The translations under genes were made by a program, and so were the position numbers. Under the pieces are notes generated by a model, which searched no databases, had not been told where the DNA came from, and was given only the letters and a program-made list of their open reading frames with translations. A stretch of 64,000 bases of DNA from Tamarix chinensis (taxonomy: Eukaryota; Streptophyta; Magnoliopsida; Caryophyllales; Tamaricaceae), in the NCBI GenBank assembly GCA_030549775.1, contig CM060177.1, positions 53,012,638 through 53,076,637 on the forward strand. Direction: 5' to 3'. Positions 37,031 to 49,545 of the stretch are shown here, piece after piece. Position 1 is the stretch's first letter; each line of letters begins with the position of its first letter.

Positions 37031-37900
37031 TTTGGACAAGATTCCATGGTATGTATGACCATAGGGTGGTATACTATCCATCACTCAATGATAATAAAAT
37101 ATGGATGGTAAATATTAGGATGGTGAATATGACTAATTGGTTGTAGAATGGAATATTGTATTAATTGATTGACCTATCTTATACATGGGTAAGTAAATGG
37201 TATATTCTAAGAGATTGAGTAATTAGAAATAAACCTTGAGGTTTTTTGGAATCTATTTATTATTACATGTGTAAGTGCTTGTGTGAGATAGTTATGAATC
37301 TAAGCATGATGCATTCTACTTTGTTGGAAATATGTATGATAGCATGTCTTTATACACCTCTATCATTATATATAGCCTTATTATGATGCATGTTGCATTT
37401 TATATTCATGTATGATATATTGGTATACTTGTGTTACATTGAGGGAGCAACTTGGCTTACTCAGTATGTAGCATACTAATGTGCTCGTTTTCTTAGTCAC
37501 ATACTCATCCCTATAAGTAGAGGACCATGTGCAGGTTTTTGGGATGGCTAATAAAGGGTGTTTTAGTTGGGTCGAGGCTGAGATCAAGGATAGCCGGAAG
37601 GTTTTGTTAGGGTCTATAGCAGACAAAGATTTTAAATTGGGTGGCATATCTTAATTCATTTTATTGTAGCTCGTACTTTATCTACATGTATTTTATAATA
37701 ATTGGGTTGGAACTCGTTAGGGTCCTCTAATGTAAACACTCTTGAATTTGTTTAATTAAATAATTTTATTCAGCACACTCTTATTTACAATGTTTTGGTT
37801 GGTTTAACTGTGATACCCCAAAACTTTTCTACTAAAAACTTTTATTTTAATTAAAAATTAGCTAAAAGAAAAACTATAAATTTTAGGGATGTTATAGCTA

Positions 37901-37946
37901 CACTTAGTACCAGACCAGTTTTCTTCTACCGTTCCAATACCAAGTG
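37901..37946 (-). other. Stem-loop near the LTR 3' end
   Basis: CACTTAGTACC (37901-37911) faces CCAATACCAAGTG (37934-37946); pairing with G-U wobbles on the transcript strand. Confidence 0.55.
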
Positions 37947-38559
37947 TTATAGCTTAAAAAGAATGAGAGCGCATTACACAAAACTAAGTTATAACTAACT
38001 TGGAGTTGTGCCTTAAATCACATTACAAAAGGTAAAGTCGACTAGTAGTTGTTATGAGAAAAGAGAATAATTACATAAAGAATTATGAAAGTTTAAAAGA
38101 TAAAAGTAGAAAGCTTCTCAAACGGTCCTTACAATATTACACGATGATAACTTGAATAGAACGTACAACTAACCTGTAAGGGACACTATCATTGAATAGG
38201 TAGGGAGCCATAAATGGAAACCTTAAAATGTAGGGCCATATGTAACACATCATATATAAACAATGTAAAAAAAATAACATACGCAAGCATAGCGATAATC
38301 ATAACAATATAAGATCCCATACACAATGCAACACAATATACAATAGGAAATGCATATCACAAGGTCCATTTACATAGCATTTCCATCACTTACCAAGAGT
38401 AATAGGCACCAAAGCTGTACTTATAATATATCAATAGATTATAGAGGTGAAATCAACATTGTCTAGTCTTAAGCCATTAATTAAACATTATTCAGCATCA
38501 TCTCACAAATTATATCTATGTGAGTACGGGAACCTCACTATTATAAATGATGGATTGGA

Positions 38560-38890
38560 AATACACTCTAGGAAAAAATGTACTTGCCCACTATTATTTG
38601 CCGATAGACCAATCTCTAGGATAAAAAGCTCTTGGCCACTATTCTTGCCGATGGATCAATTTAGGCCCAACCCACATGGTGTTCTACTATAAGTGATTAG
38701 TATCCTTCCCATGATTTATTCTCATCCAAGGTTTGGTTTATTAAGCTTGAAACCTTTGCTATTATACCCAATGGACTGAAATACACTCGAGGGCAATAGG
38801 CACCTAGCCACTATTATAACCGGTGGATTGATATACATATAACCTCCAAGGTGAAATGCTCTTGGCTGCCATTTTAACTAGTGGATTGGT
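38560..38890 (-). repeat. CCGGTCCACCGG motif block, reversed
   Basis: CCACTATTATAACCGGTGGA-type units near 38590, 38635, 38755, 38810 and 38870, around CACATGGTGTTCTACTATAA, the reverse of the spacer seen in the other copies. Confidence 0.7.
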
Positions 38891-38899
38891 ATAAATGAT

Positions 38900-39356
38900 T
38901 AGGGATGTAAACGGGGCAGATTTTACCCAAAACCAGACAGATTTTATCTAACGGATATTTAAACGGATATAGATACGGATATGGATGATGGAAAAAAATA
39001 CCCATCGGGTTCGGGTACGGATACGGGTATGGGATATCCATACCCAAACCCCTAACCATACCTGTATCCATACCCATACCCATTTACCCGATATATAATT
39101 ACCCTTTTACCCTTAATTTTAAAATAAATATATTATAAATTAAGGTTAAAATTGTCATTTGACTTAACTCTAAATGGGTTTATCCGTCAGGTAATGGATT
39201 TATCCAATGGATAATATCCATTAATGAGTAAACAGATATTCCATCGCATAATGGATATCCAACGGATACGGATATAGATGTGTTAATGGATATGGATTCG
39301 GATATGGATACGAGTATGGGTATACCCACCCTGAACCCGCCCCGTTTACATCCCTA
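38900..39356. mobile_element. hAT-like MITE, 457 bp
   Basis: Terminal inverted repeats TAGGGATGTAAACGGGGC and its complement. AAATGAT flanks both sides (38893-38899, 39357-39363), a 7-bp duplication (hAT elements normally make 8). The interior has GGATACGGATA / TACCCATACCC-type sequence. No ORF, so non-autonomous. The short minus-strand ORF at 38874-39083 crosses its left end and is chance. Confidence 0.8.
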
Positions 39357-40032
39357 AAATGATATAATCCATTTGAGTCTAACTTAATAATCTCTCACTT
39401 TACATGATTAGTATTTTTCTATTTAATTAACACAATAATTCCATTTATTTAACTCGAGGGAGAGATCATGAAACCAGAGACACAAAGTTACACCGGTCAC
39501 ACTAATGCATACAAGCAGCATAGCATCCTCCAACCATCAACTTAGGGATGTAAAAATACCCTAGTTGTACTGGTGCACAAGGAGACATAATACCCTACCG
39601 ATAAGTACACCTATTCGATAAGTATATATACCCCCTAAATAAGTCCGTAGAGCTAGTTAGAGTAAGATGTAGAGTCTGGATGGGGCACTAAGACATACTA
39701 GTAAAATCTTGAATAATCGTGGACTAAACCACATCTTTAGGGTAGCAACCCCTAAAGAGTCATCATTTCCGATCTCAAGGTTTTCTACTTTAATTATTAG
39801 TGTCTTAATTATGGTGACCACGAGAAACACATCAATCACATATTTAACCATTTTTATTTATTTGTATTGTTATTAAGTAGTAGTATTGACCATGTTAACT
39901 TAACTAATCCACTAAGGTCATTCTAGGTTCCAATTCTTATACTTAGGCACCTTAGGTCAAAATGACCAAAATGCCGCTAAGGCTAAGGCTTTCTTTTATC
40001 ATCTATTTCCATTATAGAATTTATTTTCATTT

Positions 40033-40915
40033 ATAAACATACCAAAATTGATGTGGTTTTTATCAAAGTAATAGAAGGTTGGATTGAAATTTGTAGTAGA
40101 ATCTATTACCCACGATCAAATGCAAAAAGAATGAAGTGAATTGGTGGATTATGGATGAATAAATTGAAGATACAAGTGAAGGTACTCGATAGATTTGTAT
40201 AACCTTCAAATATGTCGAGATTAAAGATAGTTTTGAGGAAGGATTATCTCTGATCTTCCTTGCTCAATGTAGACCCAAAAGGGAGGATTAGACTTTAGCT
40301 CTCTTTCTCAAAGTTTTATCAAAATTCTTATTATTCATTCTGCATACAAATGTTGTGCACAAAAGGTATATATAGGAGAAGGGAGACTCGGTGGTGAGCT
40401 AGCTTAAACCAGCCGAGTTTTCCTTCTTAATTCAACCCATTAATCATGGTTGAATTAAGCTCATATTAACCTTAATCCAAAGAATAATATCATTGGTTAA
40501 ATGATACTAAGGATTAATATTACAAAGCTATACAATAAACTAAGATACATACATGAAATTATAGCCATACCCTAACTTACATAAAATATACTTAGGGTTA
40601 GGGTTTACAACAAGTTTATAAAAATAATGAATATCATCACTCTATCTCTTGTTGTAATGTATCATCCCATGTATGTCATAGTCTTGCATGCCTTGGAATA
40701 CTTATACACATCAATGTGTATGAACATCATCTTCTTGCAAATATGTAACATACCTACAAGAATAACTTGAATGGTTTTTAATGTCAAGCATATTAGAATT
40801 ATCAAGAATATTTAACATGATAGGCTCCAATATTAAGAAAGCTAAATCATCTTCCTTACCTTGAGGATTAGAATGAATATGAAAATCATTATGTTCAATG
40901 GATGTTCCTGCATCA
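40033..40915 (-). mobile_element. Solo LTR of the CRM-like family
   Basis: Read on the minus strand it begins TGATGCAGGAACATCC and follows the LTR at 27888-28746 with moderate divergence: the TAAGAAAGC / ATAGGCTCC segment, TAACAAGTTTGTAAACCC-like sequence, and a TATA run near 40358. No internal sequence on either side. The outer boundary near 40033 is judged only from the end of similarity; no clear target duplication. Confidence 0.7.
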
Positions 40916-41289
40916 ATAATAGGTTGTCAAATAATAATTATAATACTGGTCATAAAAATCAAGTACTCTATACTAAGGGATTATTGAACCCATGAACCCT
41001 AACATATACTTCTAGCACAGCCAACACACATTTCCATGTATAATTAACAACTAAGGCACCTCTTTCATGATCATAAAATAAACATCATATCATACCCTCA
41101 ATTACCCATTCAACCCTATACCATGCATTGCCTTTATGATATTCACCGATTTGCGGAAATAGCCTTAACCTTATAATATATATGGTTATACTTAAACAAG
41201 TGATACTAAGTCCATAAACCCTTATTGTATTATTTAATATCCCTTATGTTTTATTATAAATGATTATTAAATCCATTGACATGTTATAT

Positions 41290-41960
41290 GCAATTTACCG
41301 ATTTACCCCTTCATACTTATAAAATTACTAAAATACCCCTCTTATTTGTAAAGTTACCAAGTTACCCCTTCTTACTTACTAAATTACCCAATTGACCTTC
41401 ATTCTTTTTACTTACTAAATTACCCAATTGGCCTTTATACTTGTATAATTACCAAAATACCCCATCATATTTGTTAAATTACCAAATTATCCTTCATACT
41501 TATTAAATTACCAACTTTATCCCTCATACTTGTTAAATTGCCAAATTACCCATCATACTTGTATAATTACCAATTACCCCTCTTTTATGCCAAGTTACCA
41601 AAATAGCACTCTTACTTACTAAATTAACATTTTACCCTTTTTATTCATAAAACTACCAAGCTACTCCTTTCTATGCCAAAATTACCAAAATAGTCTTCTT
41701 ATTTCATCGCTTACCAAGTTACCCTTTTTATTCATAAAATTACCAAATTATCCCTTTTTATACTAAAATTACCAAAATATCCTTCTTATTTAATAATTTA
41801 CCAAATTACCCTTTTACTTATAAAATTACCAAGCTAACCACTTTTCCATGCAAAATTATTAAACAGCCCTTATTACTTATTAAATTATCATATTACCCCT
41901 TTTATTCTTATAAATTACCAATTTGCCCTTCTTATGCCAAATTTACTAAATTACCCTCAC
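41290..41960 (-). repeat. Degenerate minisatellite, reverse of GGTAATTT type
   Basis: AAATTACCAAATTACCCTTC-like units with spacers such as TTATACTTA, about 25 copies. Same module as 8550-9840. Confidence 0.8.
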
Positions 41961-42929
41961 CACATAAAACATTAACACCCATTATCACCTACCATACATA
42001 CTTATTTAGGCCACACCCTTTGTACAAAAAATTATTAAAATGCCCCTAAGGCTCATATTAACATTATCTCTACTACATATGGTCATATTAGCTTATCATG
42101 ACATATGCATGCATATAACATTATTATAAACAATAAGGCTCCTTCTTTAACCATCATTCCTACACATGGTACAATATAGCATGCTTATCATTCCAACTTC
42201 TAACATATGTTATAAATCATAATATACTTAACACCAAATAATATGCACACAAACATATTAAAAAACCCTAATGTGCAAGTATACTTATATCCACACATTT
42301 TAGTAGGGTATAATAGTTACCTTATTTCTAACAATAATTAAACTTTTTGGTACCCCGCTTAAGAGTTTAAGCTTTGATTAGAAATTTTTTTTACCTAGAA
42401 ATAATATCAAAACTTGCATATTAGTAGTAGAAAATTAAAAGAATAAATTTTTATAAAAAAACACTTAGTAAATACATACAAATCATACCTATATTTATGA
42501 AATGCCACAAAAATTATAATTTTAATAATTATAATTAAATAAGGTATTATCAAAAAATTAAATAAATAAATTATTTTTATTAAAATAAAAGGGAATTAAT
42601 TAGGGCAAATTAAGAAGAAGTTTATAAATATTTTAATTAGGAACATATTTGGGTATTTTAGCTAATTAAGGATTTTATTTTGGAATTAATTAAATAAATT
42701 ATTTTATTTAAAACTAGAAGGATAAAATAGGGCCAAATTAATAGGAATTTTATAAATAATTTAATTAGAGAAAATTAGAGTGATTTGAGAATTAAAATGG
42801 AATTTATAGAAAATATTTCAAAATTCCTATTTTAGCCTCAAAAGAAAATTTAATATCATTTTATTTAAATATTATTATTTTAAATATCCCAAATATCCTG
42901 GTTAATTTAATGAACCCAACCCTCATATT

Positions 42930-44150
42930 TTTATTTTTCCTTTTTCCTTTTTCCTTTTTTCCTTTTCTTTCTTCCATTTTTCCTTTATTTTTCTTTCTTT
43001 TTCTTTTCTTTCCTTTTTCTTCCTCCCCTCCCCCGAACTGGGCCAGCCCAGTTGCTCATTTTCCTTCCTTCTTTTCTTCTTCAGCGTGGCCCAGCCCATG
43101 CAGCCATTTCTCCTTCCCGCGGCTGACTCCTAAACACCACATTTTGATTAATCGTCCCCCATCATCCGGCCAGTTCTCCCCTCCTTTTTCCCTAAACCGC
43201 CGGTCTAGCCCTTTCTTTCTTCTTCTTCCTTCCTCCTCCCCTGACGTTGATGACTTGCAACTCTGTCGCCAAAAGTCTCCAAGAATCACATCGTCGGTGA
43301 TGCCCAATTTAATCGCTAATTTCCCCTCTCTCCCTCACTAATTGAACATGCCCATCTACCCAACCAAACCTCCCTTATTCTCGCACGTTTCCCCTTCTCC
43401 CAGCTAGCCATACCCTTCCACATTTTCTTGAATTTCGTCGGTAACTATCTTCGCTGGTGAGTCTAACCTACCTTCCCGATCCTCTAGTTATTCCCTCTGA
43501 CCTTAGCCACTTCATTTGCTCTATAAATACCCCCCATACTCAGCAAGGCTATAGTTTTTGATCTCCTACCTAGAGAACTCCACTTGTGTGCCGCCATCGG
43601 CTAACGCTACCACCCACTCCGCCTACCTAAGCCTTCCCTACATCATGCTCTACCCAAATAAACCTCTATATCCCTCGATTTTCCCTGCACAAGCCACCTC
43701 GGCTGTGCAAATTTTGCTTCCCAATCAACCCTCTCTTCCAGCTCTGCCGCCTTTCGCACCACCCTTAGCCACCACTTCTGCCGCTTCTATTTCTCCTTTC
43801 ACCTCCCAAATTATATTGCAAACTCTCCTCTATCTCCCCTTACTCTTCTTTTCCTCTTTCTCCCTCTCCTCCTCTCTTTCTCTTGTTCTTCCCCATTCGG
43901 CCACACCAACCGCCGCCATGCGCCACCACCTTCGGCTGTGCCGCCACCTTTATTCTACTCCTCTCCACCTAGGAAACTCTAAACACCCCAATTCCCATCT
44001 CCATTCTACCTCTCCTTTTCCCAGCATCCAACTTTTCTCCTCTTCTTCTCTTTTTTCGGCCACCGTCATCACCGTCGTGCACCACTGCCGGTGTTGCCTA
44101 TCACCACTAGTCTAAGGTTGAACCCTAAACCCTCTCAACCCTTTTACCCT
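42930..44150 (+). repeat. CT-rich block of the LTR
   Basis: The ORFs 42910-43341 and 43558-44115 are Phe/Pro/Ser-rich products of C+T bias. Same place as 14630-15900. Confidence 0.7.
43522..43529 (+). promoter_or_regulatory. LTR promoter TATA box
   Basis: CTCTATAAATACCCCCC, 1024 bp into the LTR, matching 1037 bp in 14202-18890. Confidence 0.65.
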
Positions 44151-44189
44151 ATTTTTACAAGCTTTATTTTATTTTATTTCATTTATTCA

Positions 44190-44225
44190 AAATATATTAC
44201 TATTATTATTATTATTATTATTATT

Positions 44226-44260
<35 letters not shown>

Positions 44261-44687
44261 TATTATTATTATTAGTATCATCATCATCATCATCATTATT
44301 ATTCTATATAGGGTTCAAACCCTATTATACCTATTTTGAATGGTAGTAGTAGTATTATAAATATCAAGTCTTATTATTAATAATATTTTTATCATTAGCA
44401 TTTAATATTGTTATTAGTATTATGATGAGTTTTTATTTTATTTATTAATGTTATTATTATTATTATTACTATTTTAAAATTATTATTATTATTATTATTA
44501 TCATTATTACAACTACTTTACTATTAGTGTTGCTATTATTATAATTGTTATGCGATTATTATTATGTATTATGTATTATTATTATTATTACTACTACTAC
44601 TACTACTACTACTACTAATAGTATTCTTACTATTTCAAAGTAGGGTTAAAAACCCTAATTTATGTTACTTTTGGTTTAGGTTATATG

Positions 44688-44743
<56 letters not shown>

Positions 44744-44757
44744 CATCATCATCATCA

Positions 44758-44807
<50 letters not shown>

Positions 44808-45188
44808 TTGTAATTTTGATTATTATTTCATTCCTATTATTATTACTATTTTTATTAATAATGCCCTAATGATATTATTAGCATTATTTTGTTGAAGTGT
44901 TGAAGCCCTTATCTCACCATCCGTTTTAAATCATATTAATATTATTATTAATATTTTTAGTATTAGTATTACTGTTATGTTTATTATTATTTTTCAATAT
45001 TATTATGGTTTTTATCATTTATATTATTTCTATTTTTATTATTATTATTTTTCATGTTATTGTTATTATCATTATTATTATTTTGGTAAAGGGGTCGAAG
45101 CCCTTATTTCACTTTATTTTCGAGTTATGACCTTTTTATTATTGTTATTATTATTATGGTATTATTACTATTGTTATTATTATCATTT

Positions 45189-45220
<32 letters not shown>

Positions 45221-45350
45221 ATTAGTATTATTATTTTTTGTATGATCATTGCTACTATTACTATTATTTTTCTTATTAATATTATCATTGTTATTATTGT
45301 TAGTATCTTTTCTATTATTATTTTGGTATCATTATTATTATTATTAGGGT
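44190..45350 (+). repeat. ATT/ATC trinucleotide microsatellite expansion
   Basis: Long pure (ATT)n with embedded (ATC)n (44226-44260, 44742-44760), then ACT runs near 44590 and a GTT run at 45188-45220. Ile-, Tyr- and Cys-repeat ORFs (44091-44339, 44564-44869, 44977-45225) arise from it. Confidence 0.9.
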
Positions 45351-45576
45351 AAAGTCTTAAACCTTATATTATCTACTTTTATAATATTACTATTATTTCT
45401 TATATCTTTAGTAGGATAGTAATTAGTTAATGTCATTTTTATTAATATGTTATTATTTTATCAAAAACCTAGTATTAGAATAAATTAGTATGTAATAGTA
45501 TTTTTGGTAGGAGGGAATCTAAATTTTAATTTTTTCCTCATATAAGTGAGACCAGTCAAAGCCCGAAAGAGACGTA

Positions 45577-45614
45577 GGAGCGTGCTCCAAGACTGGTGTC
45601 GTTTTAGGTAAGGG
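45577..45614 (+). other. Palindrome and splice-donor-like site
   Basis: GGAGCGTGCTCC (45577-45588), then TTTTAGGTAAGGGTGTTAC, as at 16597-16633. Confidence 0.45.
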
Positions 45615-45949
45615 TGTTACTAAGGCCTTATGTGTGTTGATGTACATTATATGCTTTGTGTGTGTTGTATCTTATGCCTATCATTATAATTATTTCATAT
45701 GTGGTATGACATGGAGTTGAAGTATGTTTCTGTGTCATTATAGGGCATGTATACTATGTGTATGTGATGAAATATTGTGGTATGTGATGTTATGTATTGT
45801 GACCCTATAAGACATGCATGTGAGGATGTATAAAAGTGGCATTGTGTGGGGGGAAAGGATGAAAAGGATAATGGAGAAAGAAGTTGACCAAGGGGAGTAA
45901 GTTAACCAAGGGTTGTGAGTTGACCTACGTATTTTAATGATTCATGAGT

Positions 45950-46760
45950 GGAAGAATAAAAGGGGGAATTTTAGGGTTTCGCATGGGAGAATCTAATCTA
46001 TAGTTTTGTGTGGGAGAATCTAATCTATGGTTTTTTATGGAAGAATCTAATTTATGGTGTTACATAGGAGAATCTGATCTATAGTTTTGTATGGCGGAAC
46101 CTATGATCTTGTATGGGAGAATCTATGGTCATGCATGGGAGAACTTAGGGTTTTGTATGGAGGAATCTAGAGTTTTGTATCGATGAATCTACAGTTTACA
46201 TGGAGGAATCTAGGGTTTTACATGGAGTAACCTAGGGTTTTATATGCATGAATCTAGGGTTTGCATGGGTGAATCTAGGGTTTCATGTGGGAGTGTTAGG
46301 GTTGCATAAAAAAGTTTGAAGGTTTGCATGGGGAGTTTAGCGTCTAGATGGGAGTAAAATTTACGTATGAAAAGTTAACTTGAGATGTAAGGAAGGTAAT
46401 AGAAGATTTATTTGGGTGTTTGGAAGTTTTGGGTGAAAAATAGTACGTAGGACATTATAAGGGTATGGAGGTAACTGAGTTAGGGTTGGGGGTGATTAAC
46501 TATGGGTTGTTATGATTAACTAGGGTTTGGAGTGCTAATTATAGTTTGTTGTGATTAATTTCGGTTTAGAGTGGCTAATTATGGGTTTTTGTGATTAACT
46601 AGGATTTGGAGTGGTTAAATATGGTTTGTTATAGTTAACTAGGGTTTGGAGTGGTTATCTATGGTTGGTTGTGGATAAGTAGGGTTTGGAATGTTAACTA
46701 TGGTTTAGTGTGGTTAACTAGTGTTTGATATGCCTAACTAGGGTTCGGTGGTAACATGTG
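45950..46760 (+). repeat. Two degenerate minisatellites
   Basis: GTATGGGAGAATCTAATCTA-like units (45960-46300), then ACTAGGGTTTGGAGTGGTTA-like units (46480-46750); same modules as 16920-17710. Confidence 0.75.
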
Positions 46761-47149
46761 TGTACTTGGTGAATGAAGTATGATGAGGAATATAGGATCT
46801 ATAGGTTGTGAGAAATAGGGTGTTAAAATGTCTTGGGTCGTGAGAAGTGGAGTAGGATGGGTCATGTAGACTTAAATTAGGGTTTTATGGAGAAAACCCT
46901 AAAGTGTGGTAATGTGTGTACTTGGAGGTGAATAAAAGTGGGCCATAACCCACATATATGGGAGATGGATTCTAATGTGAGTTAAAATAAGGAGGGAGGA
47001 TGTAAGGTTAAGGAGTGTTTGAGTCTCATGATGTGAGACAAGGTTTTTGGAGGATAAGAATAATAGAAGTTAGTCATGCATGTCTAGGTGAAAGCTTTTG
47101 AATAAAACACTTAAGACAATAATCATGTAAAGTGGAAGGTTGTTGAGCC

Positions 47150-47500
47150 GGGTCCCACCAATCCACCGGTTAGAAATGGTGGTTAGGACGCTTTGTCCTA
47201 TGCATGTCTGATCCACTGAATATAACAGTGGTTATGGTATGTTACCCTATGCGTGTCTTATCCATCGGCTATAATAGTGGTAGATTCTGAGCTCAATAAA
47301 CCAAACACTAAAGTTTGCTAAGAATACATAAAAGACATTAAGTACTTATAGTGGAACACCATGCGAGCTAGGGCCAACTGATCCACTGATAAGAAATAGT
47401 GGTTAGGGTATGTTACCCTATGCGTGATCGATCAACCGGCTAATAATAGTGGGCAGGTGCATTGTGCCCTGTTCGGTTCTACTTTACCGGCTGTAATAGT
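47150..47500 (+). repeat. CCGGTCCACCGG motif block, six copies
   Basis: Decayed units (CCAATCCACCGG, CCGATCCACTGAA, ATCCATCGGC and so on), each with ATAATAGTGG, in two groups of three. Confidence 0.7.
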
Positions 47501-48141
47501 GGGGGATTACGTACTCGCATGTACTTTATAAAGAGCATGATATGGAATGAGTATCTATAAGAGATTAATTAAGTAATTAATTCGGACTGGAAATGGGCCT
47601 TTATGTAATTACCCGAATGATTGTACGATATTATTTTATCAAGATGGACTATATGCTCTTTATATTTTTCTGCATGGTCTATGTGAGTTTATGTGTTGGC
47701 CTTAGTGCATCGGTTACCTTACTCAGTGCGTAGTGTACTGATCACCTTTTCATGGGTGCTGCTCATTCCCACGAGTAGTAGGCCCTTCTAACTTTGTGCA
47801 GGTGGGTGAGACATCAGGTGGGGCTGAGTGTTGATCATGGGCTTGGTTTGATGATCAGAGCGATGTGGCCAGATTCTCTTTTATGTCATTTTATTTCTTT
47901 ATGGTATTTCTTTTCTATATTGTACTTTTCCTGAATTAAATATCAATGTTTATAGACACCATTCCCTCTGAGGGATTTCGATTTCACACCCTAATTTCTA
48001 TCTCATGATTGTTTATACTTCTTTAAATTGTAAACGTTTTACACATACTCTGATTTCTGTGTTATGATCCCTTTTTGTTCTTTTTATTAACTATTGGTTT
48101 AAGTATTGATTAAATTTTAACAAAAAATTCTTTTTAGCCTT

Positions 48142-48191
48142 AGCACTTGGTACTGGAATGATCGGAGTGAACCGGTCTGGTACTAAGTGTG
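48142..48191 (+). other. Stem-loop near the LTR 3' end
   Basis: CACTTGGTACTGG faces CCGGTCTGGTACTAAGTG; the outer 10 pairs form with one G-U. Confidence 0.65.
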
Positions 48192-48312
48192 GCAATAACA
48201 TCCCTAAAATTCACGGGTTTTAATTTAAGTGTTTCAAAAAAAGTATTGAATTTTGGGGTGTTACAATTTATAACTTATAAATTGGTAAATTTACTCATAA
48301 GGTGCAACAAAA

Positions 48313-48335
48313 CTCACGCTACATGGCAGCGTGAG
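48313..48335. other. Inverted repeat, counterpart of 7860-7885
   Basis: CTCACGCT, loop ACATGGC, AGCGTGAG. Confidence 0.65.
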
Positions 48336-48539
48336 CTACATGCACAAAGGCAAGCAGACATAAGGGACTAAGAGAAGAGATGGGAGAAGTGGAAGGGTTG
48401 ATTCAGGTGAGGGTTTGTAGCTTCAGTTGAGAGCTTGTGGAGGGAATTGAGGGTGGTGGCTAGGTTTAGGGAGGGTGGAATAGTATAGGTGGTGGTCAGG
48501 GGTTAGAGATTGATGGCTCAAGGCAGTAGAGACGGCAGT

Positions 48540-49545
48540 GACAAGGCTAGAAAAGTGGTGTGAAGGAAGGAGAAGAAGGAGAAGGAAGGAAAAGGAAAGG
48601 AAGAAAGGAGGGGGATGCTAGGGAGATCTTGGCCACCTAAGGTAGGGAGGTGGTACAGGAGGTGTCAGAGGTGGCTTTGGCGGTAGCAAAAGAGGGGATA
48701 TGGTAGTGCAAGGTGGTGGTGTAGGGTGGAGGTTGAGAAAGGGGAAAAAAAGAAAAAGGAAGAGAAAGGTGGCTGTAGGGGGTGAGTGGTGGTTGTTGGG
48801 TGGTGCAGAGAGGAAGTATGGGAGGTCAAGGGGTTGGTGTGGTGGTTGGTTGGTGGTAAAGGTGTAAGTTGAGGGTGGCAAAGAAAAAATAAGGGAGACG
48901 GGAGGAGAAGGAAAGAAAGAAAAAAAGAATAAGAGAGGTTTTGTAGGGGGAGAAGGGAAGACTCGTGGGAAGGAAATAAGCAGAAGAAAAGGAAGAGAAA
49001 AGGAAGGGCAGGCATGGTTGGGTTAGGTGGGGGTGTAGGCTGCAAGTCAAGGAGGATGGAAGGGAGAAGGAGAGTAGGAAAGGGAAAGAAAAGAGGCATG
49101 TGGAGGGAGTTGCACAGGGGTGTGTAGGGTTGAAAATAGAAGGGAGAGAGAGGGAAGGTGCAGGGCTATGGTTGTAGGCGAGGTGCAGACATGGGGTGTT
49201 ATTTGGTTTTGTGTAGGGGAGAAGTAGGAAGAAGAAGAAGAAGAAGAGAAATTAAGAAGGCAGACCAGTCGGGTGGGGGAAAAGAAGGGAGACGGATAGA
49301 CCCATGTGTGCAAGAAAGAAGTGAAAACAAAGAGAGGGTTGGGCTGACCCACCTAAGGAAGGAAGAAAGAAAAGAAAGAAGGGAAGGTAGAGAAGGGCTA
49401 GATGGGTGAAAAGGGGAGAAGGAAGAGGAGGGGCCAGTAGCATAGCAGGAGAAGAGGAAGAAAGAAGAGGGTTGGGGAGCCTAAAGGAGGAAGAAAAGAA
49501 GAAAAAGGAAAAAGAAAGGAAAAAGGAGAAGGAAAAAAGGGAAAA
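48540..49545 (-). repeat. Purine-rich block (CT-rich on the element strand)
   Basis: Mirror of the CT-rich block of the plus-strand units. The Ser/Pro/Phe ORFs on the minus strand (48618-49443) are composition artefacts. Confidence 0.7.

Larger units (their letters stand above)
42498..48265 (+). mobile_element. LTR-only unit of 5.8 kb (Tekay/Del type), TSD ATTTA
   Basis: Begins TGAAATGCCACAAAAATT and ends GAATTTTGGGGTGTTACA. ATTTA at 42493-42497 is repeated at 48266-48270. Modules as in 14202-18890: CT-rich block, TATA box, ATT/ATC microsatellite, GGAGCGTGCTCC with donor-like site, two minisatellites, CCGGTCCACCGG block and stem-loop. It is longer because the microsatellite region is expanded. 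No coding region. Inserted in the opposite orientation into 37809-49861, a member of its own family. Confidence 0.85.

Noticed and set aside
44091..45225. Poly-Ile, poly-Tyr and poly-Cys ORFs
   Set aside because: Translations of ATT, ATC and GTT microsatellite runs.
48618..49443. Ser/Pro/Phe-rich minus-strand ORFs
   Set aside because: Composition artefacts of the purine-rich LTR block.
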